Positions 41,622 through 52,233 are shown, counted from the first letter of the stretch. The stretch: 58,725 nucleotides of DNA from Lachnospiraceae bacterium (GCA_014804795.1 JAAUZC010000027.1:1-58725), one strand, 5' to 3'. The notes: generated from the letters alone by a model not told the origin. Numbers and translations: made by a program.

Positions 41622-43054
41622 CCAACTAAAATTTCACAGTGGTTATTTTGCGTATGTATCAGCATAAATCCATGCTGTTTGTACCTTGAAAATAACGATA
41701 TCAAAAATCCAAATAATGAAAGCGAAGCAAGGCGGTCTACATTCATTGCCAGGATCGATAATGCTATCGAACCTCTGGTTGTGGTGTCGAGTTTTGTCAT
41801 GATCTTCCCAAGTCCATAACACCGCTTGGCCAGACTGAATGCCCGTTCAATCTCCACACGCTCTGCATTGTCAGTATATTCTGTTTTTTTGTCAGCCATG
41901 GCATCCTTTTTCGGTCTCCCCAGCGCCGGTCCGGATAACCGGATGCCATGCTGCCTGCAGAACGAAAGGTTCTCCCTGTTCCGGTAGATCTTATCCGCAA
42001 GCACTCTCTGCTGATAATGGCCGGTCCGTTCCTTATATCTTTCGATAGCGCTGGTCAATACATCGGATTCATTGTAGGCATCAAACGAAAGTCTTTCCAG
42101 ACGTGCCATTCCGTTCTCATCGATGCTCAGGTCAGGCTTTGCCCCAAACTCCATGGGCGCTGCAGCTTTCCCCCTGACGATCGGCCTGATGTACGGCTGG
42201 CCGATGCTCACGATCCGGCCAGGCACGGTATGTGTGTTGTTCCCATACATATACTGCTGCTGTTCATAGACCTGACACAGCACTGATAACCCGGTTGCCT
42301 GTTTCGGCGTTAATTCCATGCCGTCTGACACAAATGCTTCCACATATCCCATGTCCCTGCGGATGTATTGCAGCTGCTGTTTGACCGCTCTACGTATCTT
42401 TTTGCTGTACATTTTTTACACTTTGCAAGATTCAGGTAATCTCTTCTGGCATTCCTGCGGTACATGCGGGGTTTATAATAACCATAGTCATGACAGATCC
42501 TGTCTATCAGGTTTTCAAGGTTTTCTCCTGCCTCGTTCAGAAGATTTACATCCTGCGGATAACTGATGTTCTGGGGCGCGCAGGTGGCATCCAGAATGAT
42601 CGTCCCGCTGTTCCCGGATCCTTCCGATGATCCGCCGGACGTTCCCCCGCCGCTGCCGGAACCGGCAGACGTGTTGTATGCGATGATCATTTCATTGATC
42701 TGTGCCAATATCTCATCGTCAAGGTGCTTCCTGAACCCAACTAACAGCGAAGGGACATAGGGGCTTTATTGGAAAAACCTGGGAACCCGATAAAATACTG
42801 GTAATACGGATTTTCCGTGATCTGTTCCACCAGTTTCCTTGCTTCTGGATCAGAAGGGAACCAGGGGCTGTCCTGAGAGGTTTTGTAGGCATACCGATCT
42901 TACCTGGAAAAAGCTGCGCATATTTTTCCTCTATGGCGTCCCATGGGATAGTTTCCGCTTTTTTTACCCAGCGGTTTTCCGGGTTCATTTTTAAGCCTGC
43001 CGGCTGGTTGAGATCTGCAAGTCCAAGCTGACGGTATCGTTCGAATTTATACAT
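41618..43054 (-). pseudogene. Transposase pseudogene (DDE type, IS5/IS1182-like), frameshifted
   Basis: The frame opens at 43054 (YKFERYRQLGLADLNQPAGL, PENRWVKKAETIPWDAIEEKYAQLFPG, typical of this transposase group). It shifts near 42840 (after LLIQKQ the true continuation EARKLVEQITENPYYQYFIG is in another frame), again near 42765, and again near 42410 between NLAKCKK and YSKKIRRAVKQQLQYIRRD. The C-terminal part (41618-42412) holds RLSGPALGRPKKD and NAERVEIERAFSLAKRCYGLG, including the DDE Glu region. With three breaks it cannot make a working transposase. Confidence 0.85.
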
Positions 43055-43170
43055 GAGCTTTCTCCTGAGTGCAAGGTTTTTGTAAGGATCTGACTATTTT
43101 TCCTGCACTCTATTATACTATATCTGGTAAGAAAACTTCGTATTTTCAACAAATTTAAGCCTATTTTTTA

Positions 43171-43192
43171 TTAATGAGCAGACATTAATTAA
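43171..43192. repeat. Right terminal inverted repeat of the IS
   Basis: 22 bp identical to the reverse complement of 41600-41621. Confidence 0.85.
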
Positions 43193-43350
43193 GGATAATC
43201 CTGAACTTTCCCTATCAATGATTCAAACATTGGACTTTTTTCCGACAGCAGTATTCTGACCTCTTCAACCACCACCTGCGCTGTCCAAGCTGCAATTCTA
43301 ACCGGAAATAGTTTACTTCCCGTCAGCTTCTCATCAATCATCGCTTTCAT
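43189..43350 (-). pseudogene. Short unassigned reading frame ending in the IS target site (probable gene remnant)
   Basis: A 53-codon frame from 43350 (MKAMIDEKLTGSKLFPVRIA) runs into the IS, and its stop codon is formed by the IS flank. It may be the start of a gene cut by the IS insertion. The sequence is not recognised, and no matching continuation was noticed on the other side of the element. Confidence 0.3.
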
Positions 43351-43482
43351 CTTATCATTTTTTATGCATATTTAACCCAAAATTCCGGCATCTATCAACA
43401 AAATCCCGGGACAAGCAGTAAACGCATCTACAATAACTTATCCCGGGATTTCCGTCATCTCTATTCCGTTTTTCCTGTCCCT

Positions 43483-43985
43483 TAATTCAATGGCAATCCC
43501 TGCAAAATATTTGCAATACGGACTGATGCATAACCATCCCCATACAGGTTCGGCACATGAGCCATTTTTTATACTCTTCCTCTTCTCCAGAAGTTCCGTA
43601 AATGTCCTGTAAATTATCTCTTCATCTGTTCCTACCAACTTTAGTGTACCTGCCTCAATGCCCTCTGGCCTCTCCGTTGTATCACGCATAACAAGCACTC
43701 CTACCTTATTCTTCCTGGAACCATCCAAAATCCGTAATAATGAGGTAGAAGTGCTTCATAAAGTTGTGGAAATCCAGAACATCTAATGCCCCAATCAGAT
43801 GCGGCCGCTCTTCCTTTCCTCTCGGGAATGATCCCCCAAAATACATCTTCCACTGCTTGGCAGACAACCACATTTAAATGGATTGGACAAATTGCTTTCA
43901 CATCATCATACTCATCCAATACACACCTGATTGCACGGAACATGTGGTACATTGGGTCTCCAAAGTTCTCAAAGTCCATCTTTGT
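43483..43985 (-). pseudogene. wecB: Remnant of UDP-N-acetylglucosamine 2-epimerase (wecB), truncated and frameshifted
   Basis: Pieces of the C-terminal half of a non-hydrolysing UDP-GlcNAc 2-epimerase lie in different frames: MDFENFGDPMYHMFRAIR with VLDEYDD and CPIHLNVVV (43979 leftward), then LDVLDFHNFMKHFYLIITD in another frame with the normal SGGIQEE changed and ending in a stop, then VLVMRDTTERPEGIEAGT (near 43690), and finally PNLYGDGYASVRIANIL in yet another frame up to a stop at 43483. About 220 N-terminal residues are absent. This was a ManNAc-forming enzyme that has been lost. Two short open frames here (43438-43728 and 43701-43979) are parts of it. Confidence 0.8.
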
Positions 43986-44017
43986 AGGTGCAAAATTATA
44001 ATTTGAAATGATCGATA

Positions 44018-44206
44018 CTACCTGTTAGTTTGTATTAATGGAGCATTATACTTTGATTCAATATAGTTCCACATAAAACCAATTACGAAATTCATACCTT
44101 CATCTATTTTAAGAATCAGAATATCTTTTTCCAAAAGCTCAGAATACCGTTTGTCTACACTGTAATCTGCAATAAATTTCAAGTTATACCCAACAAATCT
44201 ATTCAT
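44018..44206 (-). other. Small unassigned reading frame of 62 codons, uncertain as a gene
   Basis: Reads MNRFVGYNLKFIADYSVDKR and ends in SKYNAPLIQTNR. No ribosome binding site or family recognised; it lies in decayed sequence between the wecB remnant and the sulfation operon, so it may be another fragment. The rest of 43986-44290 shows nothing I can interpret. Confidence 0.2.
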
Positions 44207-44290
44207 CTATCAGCAGCGTCTTTTGGGGACAACTGTGCCGCCGTCCTGTATAAAGCCTGTGAAGATAGTGACTATAAATATGCTATCCGG

Positions 44291-46399
44291 CTAATTCCGA
44301 TAAAAAATGACATATCCGTTTTTTTCGTTTTTTATCTGACCAAAATTCTCATTTTCATGGATGTAATCCCAGAACGGAAGCAGAGAATAGTCATGATAAT
44401 CCACCCCATTCCCTGGCAGTAGTATTGCGCCAACATCCAATTTTTCAAGGGCTGCCTCAATCTCTGTATCCGTCTTAGCCTGAATCAGATCCTCCGTATA
44501 TATATGGTCCAAAAGCTTAGGAGTTCCATGCAGATAATAGAGTATTACCTGATTACGCGTAAAAACGTTCCCATCAGTTACAGAAGCAGCAGTATCTGCC
44601 AGTTCCTTGTAGCTTTCAATATCTGTAATGCACCTTGTTAAATAGCCCTTGTTATAATCTGATACCCTATTATTCTCCGCTGAAAGCCACAGTCCGAATA
44701 CGATTACCGCCGTGAAACCGCATAGATACCGTAAGAGTTTTGCTGTCCATTGTCTTGTCAGCATCCATCCTCCCATTATCGCAAGCAGCATCAGGAAGTA
44801 CATCCTGTATCTTGGCTGTTCGGCAAACCATCTCGAACACTCATACCCTATCCAGTCCATAGTCCCCGTCATAGGCAGAAGCATTCCTGCAATGAGAATC
44901 CCATATATAAGCAGATTTTTATCCTTTTTGACCGCTGAAACAGCAATCATGACAATTAACGCAGTAATCCCAAGTACCATCATGAAAAGGACAGGCCGTG
45001 AATATGTTTCCCAGATTGTCTCCCAGTCTGCCCGTTTTTTATTGATTTCCGCTATTTGTTGAATGACAGGCGTATCATGAAATGGCAGAGTTGTCAAACT
45101 CTTGATACGTCCCGTCTCCAAATAAATTGAGATTGTTTTTGAAACTCCCAGCAGCGTACCACAAAAAAATGCACTGCCGAACAAAAGAAGCTCTTTTAAC
45201 CTTGTCCTGTTTGCAAGCAACAAAACTGCCACTACTATGAACATCCCCAGCATAACATACACGTTGCCTTCATGTCCATTTATAGAAAGATAGCAGAACA
45301 GAGCCATAAATGCATAATGATGCCATCGTGCCTTTCTTCCTATGATTTCAGTAAGAATATTACTCACATACAAATACAAGAGCAGCAGTCCAACAAAACG
45401 AAAGGCATCTCTCGAGCCCATTATCATCAACACTTCATATTGGTACAGATTAAACAACAGCAGCGACACTATCCCTGTTGAATATTTGCCTGAAATAAAT
45501 GATGCAGTCAAAAATAAAATAATATAGAAACAGCAATACGTCCAAAAAATCGCAAAATTGACGACTCTTACCGGATCATCCAGTCCAGCCGCATCCGCAA
45601 GCATCTGTGCATCCGCCAGGTTCATAATCCATAAAGGACCATGATCATCTCGAATCGAAGAACCGTATCTCTCATCCGTATAATTATCTATCTCCCATGA
45701 ATTCTTATCTTCACAGAAATATCTTGCATCAAGCTGATAATGTGACCTGTCAGAGTCATAATCCGGCCGTGAATTAAAGGACATTCCAAAGAATATACCA
45801 CATCCCGTCAGAATCATGAAAACTGAAAGAAATACATTTATTCTTAAGCTTCCATCCTTCTGCATCCGCATGATGACATAAACAAATGAAGCGGCAATGA
45901 CAGTCAAAAACACAATACCCGCTACTATACCAAGCATGTTAAACGATTGGAGTACAGGCTTGACATAAGCAGACAGAAATCTTCTGAAAGAACAGGAATT
46001 GTTATACAACAGGCTCTCTAAAAAAACAAACCCTGATGCTATTACCAGATCTAAAAGAATCCAGTTCCCGGCCCTCTTAATGACTTTTACAGCATACTGT
46101 CCAATTTCCGAAAATGCAGACAAAGCCACTTTATAGTTGTGGTGAAACAGCATCCATACTCCAGAAATCACAACAGGTACAAGATAATAAAACCAGCTTG
46201 ACCAGCCTATAAACACGAAACCGAGCAGATAATCCGCAAGACTTACAATCATCGGCGTCGAAACAATTCCAAGTACCATTAACTGTCCATTTCGCATCTT
46301 ACAAAAAAGAGCTGTCCGTATAAAAAGCACACCGATGGCTGTTCCGACGAGTCCGATTCTGACCATATACAAAATCATAGCTAAGAGTATTGTTGTCAT
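44291..46399 (-). CDS. Very large polytopic membrane protein, last gene of the sulfation operon
   Basis: 702 residues with about fourteen membrane helices and a soluble C-terminal end. A loop around residues 215-265 is rich in acidic and aromatic residues (RPDYDSDRSHYQLDARYF, DERYGSSIRDDHGPLWI). The start at 46399 follows GAAGGAGAAAA; a longer frame nine codons upstream is less likely. The size and loop layout suggest a GT-C glycosyltransferase or polymerase-like role; the operon has no other obvious Wzy, so this protein is a candidate polymerase. Function is unproven. Confidence 0.55.
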   Translation of the reverse strand: MTTILLAMILYMVRIGLVGTAIGVLFIRTALFCKMRNGQLMVLGIVSTPMIVSLADYLLGFVFIGWSSWFYYLVPVVISGVWMLFHHNYKVALSAFSEIGQYAVKVIKRAGNWILLDLVIASGFVFLESLLYNNSCSFRRFLSAYVKPVLQSFNMLGIVAGIVFLTVIAASFVYVIMRMQKDGSLRINVFLSVFMILTGCGIFFGMSFNSRPDYDSDRSHYQLDARYFCEDKNSWEIDNYTDERYGSSIRDDHGPLWIMNLADAQMLADAAGLDDPVRVVNFAIFWTYCCFYIILFLTASFISGKYSTGIVSLLLFNLYQYEVLMIMGSRDAFRFVGLLLLYLYVSNILTEIIGRKARWHHYAFMALFCYLSINGHEGNVYVMLGMFIVVAVLLLANRTRLKELLLFGSAFFCGTLLGVSKTISIYLETGRIKSLTTLPFHDTPVIQQIAEINKKRADWETIWETYSRPVLFMMVLGITALIVMIAVSAVKKDKNLLIYGILIAGMLLPMTGTMDWIGYECSRWFAEQPRYRMYFLMLLAIMGGWMLTRQWTAKLLRYLCGFTAVIVFGLWLSAENNRVSDYNKGYLTRCITDIESYKELADTAASVTDGNVFTRNQVILYYLHGTPKLLDHIYTEDLIQAKTDTEIEAALEKLDVGAILLPGNGVDYHDYSLLPFWDYIHENENFGQIKNEKNGYVIFYRN

Positions 46400-46435
46400 A
46401 AAATTTTCTCCTTCAGCATTGATCAAGAATCTATT

Positions 46436-47218
46436 TCAATAAAGCCTGTTCTTAATCCTGTTGATGGCATAGAAACCCTTTCCATTCAGAGAATTTTCCC
46501 TGTTGTATGTCATCTCACTGTCATCCATCTGACGGAATATTCCGCCTGCTTCCTCCACAATACACTGCATGGCAGCAGTATCCCACTCCATAGTGGGATT
46601 ATGACGGAAATAGATATCCACATCGCCCTTTGCCACAAGGCACCCTTTCAACGAACTGCCTATCCGCAGAAGATCCTTAATCTGGTACTCTTCTATCATC
46701 CGCTCCATTTCTTCGCAGGAATGAGAGCTGCTTACCACCGCCCTCAATCTACGCCGATCTATATTGTCGGATACATGTAGTTTCTCCTTCTCCCCGCTTG
46801 GCTTTGCAAGATACGCCCCCTCATTTTGAGAGGCGTAAAACAAATCTCCTGTTGCCGGAACATAGATGACGCCCATGACTGGCCTATTCTTATATGCTAA
46901 GGCAATATTTACTGTAAACTGCCCGTTTCTCTTAATGAATTCCTTCGTTCCATCCAGAGGATCCACGATGAAACAAAAGGGGTTGTTCAGCCTCTCCTTA
47001 TCATCCTTCTCTTCTTCTGAGAGTATTGCATAAGTGGGAAATGCACCTCTTAGAACGGAAACAATAACATCATTCGACGCTTTATCCGCTCTTGTAAGGG
47101 GAGAATTATCCGTCTTGTATTCCACGGTATTCGAAAAATCGGATTCATAAACCTTCATGATTTCCCTTCCGGCTTCCACCGCAGCTTTCATTGCTATTTC
47201 AAGCTCCTTACTCCACAT
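46436..47218 (-). CDS. cysQ: 3'(2'),5'-bisphosphate nucleotidase (CysQ)
   Basis: 260 residues of the inositol-phosphatase fold: EEEKDD near residue 68, the metal-binding DPLDGTKEF near 87-95, and EWDTAAMQCIVEEAGG near 215. CysQ removes the 3'-phosphate from PAP, the inhibitory by-product of sulfotransferases. Its frame overlaps the CysN-CysC gene by 11 nt. Placement with PAPS synthesis and a sulfotransferase fits clearing PAP during sulfation. Confidence 0.9.
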   Translation of the reverse strand: MWSKELEIAMKAAVEAGREIMKVYESDFSNTVEYKTDNSPLTRADKASNDVIVSVLRGAFPTYAILSEEEKDDKERLNNPFCFIVDPLDGTKEFIKRNGQFTVNIALAYKNRPVMGVIYVPATGDLFYASQNEGAYLAKPSGEKEKLHVSDNIDRRRLRAVVSSSHSCEEMERMIEEYQIKDLLRIGSSLKGCLVAKGDVDIYFRHNPTMEWDTAAMQCIVEEAGGIFRQMDDSEMTYNRENSLNGKGFYAINRIKNRLY

Positions 47219-49040
47219 GCAAATACCTCTCCAGTTCTTTCATCACATATTCGACCGCCTCATCCAGCTCGCATTTGCTTGTATCAATCACAATATCAGG
47301 ATTCTCCGGCATTTCATATGGGCTGTTAATTCCTGTAAAATTCGGAATCTCTCCTTCCCTTGCTCTCCTATATAGCCCCTTTACATCCCGCTTCTCACAC
47401 TCTTCCAAGGGAGTGCTGACATAAATCTCCACAAAACTTTCTTTTCCTATGATTTCCGCAGCATTTCTGCGGTCACTGCGGAACGGGGAAATAAAGGATG
47501 TCAGGACAATCAACCCGGCATCATTCATGAGTTTGGAGACTTCCGCTACCCTGCGTATATTTTCAATGCGGTCGTACTCCTCAAACCCCAGATCCTTATT
47601 GAGCCCCATTCGAATGTTATCTCCGTCCAGAAGCATTGTATAATTGCCCTGCACTGACAACATCTTTTCTATCGCATTTGCAAGCGAGGATTTACCTGCT
47701 CCGGACAAACCGGTAAACCACAGGGTAACCGGCTTCTGGTTCATCTTCGCCATTCGCGTATTGCGGTTAATATCCATCTGCTGCCATTTGAGATTGTCCG
47801 ACCTTCGAAGCGGATGTTCAATCACGCCGCAGGCAGATGTCATATTTGTTATCCTGTCAATCATGATGAACTCTCCCATTGTCCGGTGGGATGAAAATGC
47901 ATCAAAGACAGCTTTCTTTGACAGCGCTATGTCACAGACTGCAATCTCATTTTTATATAGATTTCGCGCAGGAATGTGCTCTCCCGTATTAACATCAACC
48001 TTATATTTTACCCGCATCACAGTAGCCGGCACTTTCTGCGTAGCAAGTTTCAGCAGAAAGCTTTTTCCTTCCACCAGCTTATCATCATCCATCCAGAGAA
48101 TAGACGCAGTAAACATTGATGAAACGTAAAGTCTCGTATCCTTTACGAACACGCATCCCCTCGAAACATCTATCTCTCTGTCAAGCTGGATCGTGGCGGG
48201 CATTCCTGCAGAAACACAACTGGCATCATTATCCGTATGCAGGATAAATTTAACGTTCGCCTTCTCCCCGCTTGGAAGTACCGTAAGCTCATCTCCCACT
48301 GATACAGACCCGTTTTCTACCTGTCCCTCAAATCCTCTATATGTATGATCCGGCCGGCAGACCCTCTGTACCGGCATGACAAAGCCTGTCTCATGATTAT
48401 CGGAAATCTCCACGCTTTCCAGATATTCAAGAAGCGTCCCTCCTTTATACCAATACATGTTGGCAGAACTTTGCGTCACATTATCCCCTTCCGTTGCAGA
48501 AACCGGAATCACTTTTACATTTGCAAGCTCAAGCTCCACAGCCAGCTTTTTGACTTCCTTTTCAAGCCTGTCATACTTCTGCTTATCGTAATTGATGAGA
48601 TCCATTTTGTTGAGTGCGAAAACAAAGTGGCGAATTCCCATCAGCGCGCAGATCCTTGCATGACGCTTTGTCTGGATCAATATCCCCTGAGATGCATCGG
48701 TAAGTATGACAGCAAGGTCGGCAAAAGATGCACCCACCGCCATATTACGCGTATATTCCTCGTGTCCCGGCGTATCCGCAACAATGAAGGAACGATACTC
48801 CGTGGTGAAGTAGCGGTACGCAACATCTATTGTAATTCCCTGCTCACGTTCTGCCATAAGTCCATCCAGCAGAAGGGAGTAATCTATCTTTCCTCCTCTG
48901 CTCCCGACCTTGCTGTCAAGCCTTAATGCCTGTTCCTGATCGGCAAACAGAAGTTTCGCATCATAGAGCATGTGACCAATTAACGTGGATTTTCCATCAT
49001 CAACGCTTCCACAGGTTATAAATTTAAGCAAGCTCTTCAT
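47208..49040 (-). CDS. cysNC: Fused sulfate adenylyltransferase large subunit / APS kinase (CysN-CysC, NodQ-like)
   Basis: 610 residues. Residues 1 to about 420 are the CysN GTPase: GSVDDGKST (11-19), DTPGHEEYTRNM, NKMD. From about 430, an APS kinase domain follows: LWFTGLSGAGKSSLA, DGDNIRMGLNKDLGF and a C-terminal RAREGEIPNFTGI. With CysD it forms APS from sulfate and ATP; the kinase part then makes PAPS, the sulfate donor. Start at 49040, right after the cysD stop, with GGGAGGG before it. The fused form is like NodQ. No sulfite-reducing genes are near, so it supplies sulfation rather than sulfur assimilation. Confidence 0.92.
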   Translation of the reverse strand: MKSLLKFITCGSVDDGKSTLIGHMLYDAKLLFADQEQALRLDSKVGSRGGKIDYSLLLDGLMAEREQGITIDVAYRYFTTEYRSFIVADTPGHEEYTRNMAVGASFADLAVILTDASQGILIQTKRHARICALMGIRHFVFALNKMDLINYDKQKYDRLEKEVKKLAVELELANVKVIPVSATEGDNVTQSSANMYWYKGGTLLEYLESVEISDNHETGFVMPVQRVCRPDHTYRGFEGQVENGSVSVGDELTVLPSGEKANVKFILHTDNDASCVSAGMPATIQLDREIDVSRGCVFVKDTRLYVSSMFTASILWMDDDKLVEGKSFLLKLATQKVPATVMRVKYKVDVNTGEHIPARNLYKNEIAVCDIALSKKAVFDAFSSHRTMGEFIMIDRITNMTSACGVIEHPLRRSDNLKWQQMDINRNTRMAKMNQKPVTLWFTGLSGAGKSSLANAIEKMLSVQGNYTMLLDGDNIRMGLNKDLGFEEYDRIENIRRVAEVSKLMNDAGLIVLTSFISPFRSDRRNAAEIIGKESFVEIYVSTPLEECEKRDVKGLYRRAREGEIPNFTGINSPYEMPENPDIVIDTSKCELDEAVEYVMKELERYLHVE

Positions 49041-49041
49041 C

Positions 49042-49947
49042 TTAAAAATATCCCTCCCGCTTTCTCTTCTCCATACTGGCAGTCCCTCCATCCTTGTCTA
49101 TCACGCGGCTTGTGCGCTCTGACTCCGAAGCAGAAAGCGTCTCTTCTATGACCTCATCAATAGTTGAAGCATTTGACTCCACTCCGCCGGACAGTGGATA
49201 GCAACCCAATGTGCGAAACCTTACCCTCTTTATTTGTGGCTTTTCTCCCAGATTCAGCCTCATCCTTTCATCATCTACCATGATAAGGTTGCCGTCACGC
49301 TCCACAACAGGACGCTCTGCCGCAAAATATAGTGGAACTATAGGAATCTCCTCACGCTTTATATACTGCCAGATATCGCTTTCTGTCCAGTTAGATATAG
49401 GGAACACACGAATGCTCTCACCTTTCTTAATTTCGGTATTAAAGCATTTCCACATCTCCGGCCGCTGATTCTTTGGTTCCCATGCATGCGATGCGTTTCG
49501 GAAGGAAAAAATACGTTCCTTTGCCCGGCTTTTCTCCTCATCACGCCTGCCACCGCCAAATGCAGCCGTAAAACCATACTTATCCAAGGCCTGTTTCAGT
49601 GCCTGCGTCTTCATAATGTCAGTATATGCCGCTCCATGATCAAATGGATTAATGCCCTGTACTACTCCATCTTCATTGATATACTCCAGCATTTCTATGC
49701 CAAGTTCCTTTGTCCGCCTGTCTCGAAACTCTATCATCTCCTTAAACTTCCATGTTGTGTTTACATGAAGAAAAGGGAACGGCGGTTTATCAGGATAGAA
49801 AGCCTTCATCGCAAGATGAAGCATCACGGAGGAGTCTTTGCCAATAGAATACAGCATCACCGGTTTCTCGCATTCCGAAGCCACTTCACGCATAATATAA
49901 ATCGCTTCCGCCTCTAACACATCTAAATGATTCAAATCATTTTTCAA
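49042..49947 (-). CDS. cysD: Sulfate adenylyltransferase small subunit (CysD)
   Basis: 301 residues of the PP-loop ATP pyrophosphatase family: [22 protein letters not shown] near residue 31, [26 protein letters not shown], and the C-terminal [14 protein letters not shown]. It activates sulfate with ATP in complex with CysN. The best start is a TTG at 49947 with AAGGGGGG 6 bases before it; an ATG is not available nearby. It overlaps the Wzx gene by 11 nt. Confidence 0.92.
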   Translation of the reverse strand: MKNDLNHLDVLEAEAIYIMREVASECEKPVMLYSIGKDSSVMLHLAMKAFYPDKPPFPFLHVNTTWKFKEMIEFRDRRTKELGIEMLEYINEDGVVQGINPFDHGAAYTDIMKTQALKQALDKYGFTAAFGGGRRDEEKSRAKERIFSFRNASHAWEPKNQRPEMWKCFNTEIKKGESIRVFPISNWTESDIWQYIKREEIPIVPLYFAAERPVVERDGNLIMVDDERMRLNLGEKPQIKRVRFRTLGCYPLSGGVESNASTIDEVIEETLSASESERTSRVIDKDGGTASMEKRKREGYF

Positions 49948-51418
49948 AACAAGCCCCCCTTATATATGATTTCACAAATTCTTTTTCATTTTTCTCGCAC
50001 ACCAACAAATACGCCATAATGCCAAATATAAAGCAAAACATCAGACCGCATATCATAATTGCAGATACATTCCCCTGACGCCATATGCTGTGAACAGCAA
50101 GTGTAGGGACAAAAGCAGTTACAAACGCAATTATGATTCCTATATAACTAAATGTATAAGGCTGTATTCTTAAATGTCCAAACATCAAAGCAAATAAAAG
50201 CAGATTGCTGATTATCATCGATGCTGAAGAGGCTATGGCCGCCCCTGCTATGCCATATGTCGGAATCATCTGCACATTTAAAAAAACATTAACAACTACC
50301 GCAATTAAATTAGCAATCAAAACGTATCCTGCCTTACCGGTCATTGAATTAAGATACCCGACAGATCCCACCATAGCATTGACCGTTTCACCAATCAATA
50401 TGATAACAAGAACCTCGGCACCCGCAACATACTCTTCACCTACAAGAAATAAAACATCTTTGGCACATATGGATACAACCCCCATAACTACCGCATTAAA
50501 ACATGTTACCCATTTTGTTGTTCTGCTATATAATAGCTTTATCTTTTCCATCATGCCGGAATAATAATATTCTGAAATCAGAGGCGCAAATATACTATTT
50601 ATTGCGACTAAAGCAAAGCTTGAAACTTTTCCAATATTTAATGCCATAGAATAGATAGCAAGCCGGGCATCATTAAGATAATACCCAATCATGTATTGAT
50701 CTATCTGGGAATTTACAACCGTTATGGCGCCAGACAGCATCAAAGGAACGGAAAGTGAGAATAAAAAAGGCAATGACTCCCTCTTTTTAATCCCCTTGAA
50801 TAGATGCATGTCATTTAAAAAAAACATTGCCATAAATATCATAAAAAGGCAGCTTATATAATAGCTTATAATCAATGCGTAAATGGTTTTAATGTTCAAT
50901 AAATACCATATGGTAGCAAAAGAAGCTAACCTGATGCCATATTGCATATGCATATAAACAATATAATATTTAAATGTTTCTTTTCTTCCTCGTAAAACGG
51001 CGGAAAAAAGTATTCCCGCCGTTTCAAGGATGATAATTGGTGACATCTGTCTCAAGATATTGTAATTGCCACTTCCCGATCCCATTAGCATAAGCAATGC
51101 CGGCTTAAAAACATTTAGAGCAAAAACCATTATAATTGATAAGATTAATGATACCTTTAAGCAGAACACAACAATCCATCTTTTCTTCTCAATAACGATA
51201 TCATTTCTGGCCATCAATGATACAATACTGCTTTCAAACCCAAATTTAGTAGCAATCATGCAAATAGAGAGGATGGTATAAGCGTACAGAACCGTTCCAT
51301 AATCATTGGCGCCCAATAAGCGCCCGGCTAATATCATAATGAAAAACTCATATAACAGCCCTATGCCTTGACACAAAAAGGCCACGCCTGTTTTCTTTAT
51401 AAAAGAATAATTTTTCAT
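49937..51418 (-). CDS. Wzx-type polysaccharide flippase (MOP/MATE superfamily)
   Basis: 493 residues with about fourteen membrane helices. The N-terminal [34 protein letters not shown] is the usual start of oligosaccharide flippases. It would turn the lipid-linked repeat unit of this operon to the outer face. It overlaps the sulfotransferase by 4 nt (ATGA) and cysD by 11 nt, so sulfation genes and flippase are translationally coupled. Confidence 0.9.
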   Translation of the reverse strand: MKNYSFIKKTGVAFLCQGIGLLYEFFIMILAGRLLGANDYGTVLYAYTILSICMIATKFGFESSIVSLMARNDIVIEKKRWIVVFCLKVSLILSIIMVFALNVFKPALLMLMGSGSGNYNILRQMSPIIILETAGILFSAVLRGRKETFKYYIVYMHMQYGIRLASFATIWYLLNIKTIYALIISYYISCLFMIFMAMFFLNDMHLFKGIKKRESLPFLFSLSVPLMLSGAITVVNSQIDQYMIGYYLNDARLAIYSMALNIGKVSSFALVAINSIFAPLISEYYYSGMMEKIKLLYSRTTKWVTCFNAVVMGVVSICAKDVLFLVGEEYVAGAEVLVIILIGETVNAMVGSVGYLNSMTGKAGYVLIANLIAVVVNVFLNVQMIPTYGIAGAAIASSASMIISNLLLFALMFGHLRIQPYTFSYIGIIIAFVTAFVPTLAVHSIWRQGNVSAIMICGLMFCFIFGIMAYLLVCEKNEKEFVKSYIRGACFEK

Positions 51419-52233
51419 TTTTCCTTCATATCTTTCCTTATATAAGACAATAATGCTTCTAATTCTTCATTATATCCCAGAAGCTCAAAATCATTTTTAT
51501 ACCGCTCATACACCTTATAAGCAGTCTCTTCATCGTAATAGTCCTGCCAATTTTTTTTATGCTTATCGGTTGAATTTGCATGTCTTATTTCATCCAATTT
51601 GCTCTTTTCACGAATTATCGCAAAATCCTCATTTATATTTTCAATTTTTCCAATAAAATCAACAAGTGGCCTGCCGTTTTTGTACAAAATATACGTTTGG
51701 GATATAAATGTTTGATCTGAACGGCTATCAGGCGTTTTACACACTTTATGTGCGAACTCCCTGAAGCCTTTATCCCTTTTGAAGCTCCCCCATAAATATG
51801 AATCATACTCACGTACACATCTTCCATTAACATATTTTTTCTTGTGATATCTGTATTCATAGCAACTCACAAGCCGCGGAAAGGGGTTTCTAACAACAGA
51901 AAACTTATAATAATCTGCTGTATCTGCGGATGGACTTCCATAGTAAACCAATCCTCTCTTTTCCATTTCTATATCAATATCATCCTCCTTTTCCATCTTT
52001 TGTGATATAAAACTTTCCTCTATTGAAGATGATGCCACTTTACCATTAATCATATATATAACTTTTCTTTTATCATCCTTTATATAATGCCTTCGCCGCA
52101 TAACACCAAATAGGCATAAATTAATTGTGTCATATAAATTTACAGCTATAAAACGTAGTATTTTCGAACGGCTTAGTATATTATGCAGCGTTACAACCAG
52201 CCTTATTTTTATGTTTTTAAGAATTTTTCCCAT
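51415..52233 (-). CDS. PAPS-dependent carbohydrate sulfotransferase (Sulfotransfer_2-like)
   Basis: 272 residues. The 5'-phosphosulfate-binding loop INGKVASSSIEESF (62-75) and the 3'-phosphate-binding stretch FSVVRNPFPRLVSCYEYRYH (111-130) are the two hallmarks of Golgi-type carbohydrate sulfotransferases and their bacterial relatives. Later, FIGKIENINEDFAII and a His-containing HANSTDKHKKNW also match. It has no signal peptide, so it should act on nucleotide- or lipid-linked sugars in the cytoplasm before flipping. PAPS synthesis and PAP removal are encoded in the same operon. Confidence 0.85.
   Translation of the reverse strand: MGKILKNIKIRLVVTLHNILSRSKILRFIAVNLYDTINLCLFGVMRRRHYIKDDKRKVIYMINGKVASSSIEESFISQKMEKEDDIDIEMEKRGLVYYGSPSADTADYYKFSVVRNPFPRLVSCYEYRYHKKKYVNGRCVREYDSYLWGSFKRDKGFREFAHKVCKTPDSRSDQTFISQTYILYKNGRPLVDFIGKIENINEDFAIIREKSKLDEIRHANSTDKHKKNWQDYYDEETAYKVYERYKNDFELLGYNEELEALLSYIRKDMKEK

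Larger units (their letters stand above)
41600..43192 (-). mobile_element. Decayed insertion sequence (IS5/IS1182-type transposase) with intact terminal inverted repeats
   Basis: About 1.58 kb bounded by near-perfect inverted repeats (41600-41621 and 43171-43192). If the ends are AATGTCTGC, an AATT target duplication flanks the element. Inside lies one minus-strand transposase gene broken by at least three frameshifts, so the element is no longer autonomous. It sits between the Wzz/acyltransferase unit and the sulfation operon, next to a broken wecB. Confidence 0.8.

Noticed and set aside
43438-43979. Two genuine small protein genes
   Set aside because: Both frames are pieces of one broken UDP-GlcNAc 2-epimerase, with further pieces in other frames.
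46436-49947. Assimilatory sulfate reduction genes
   Set aside because: No PAPS reductase, sulfite reductase or sulfate transporter, while a sulfotransferase and a flippase are coupled to the genes.
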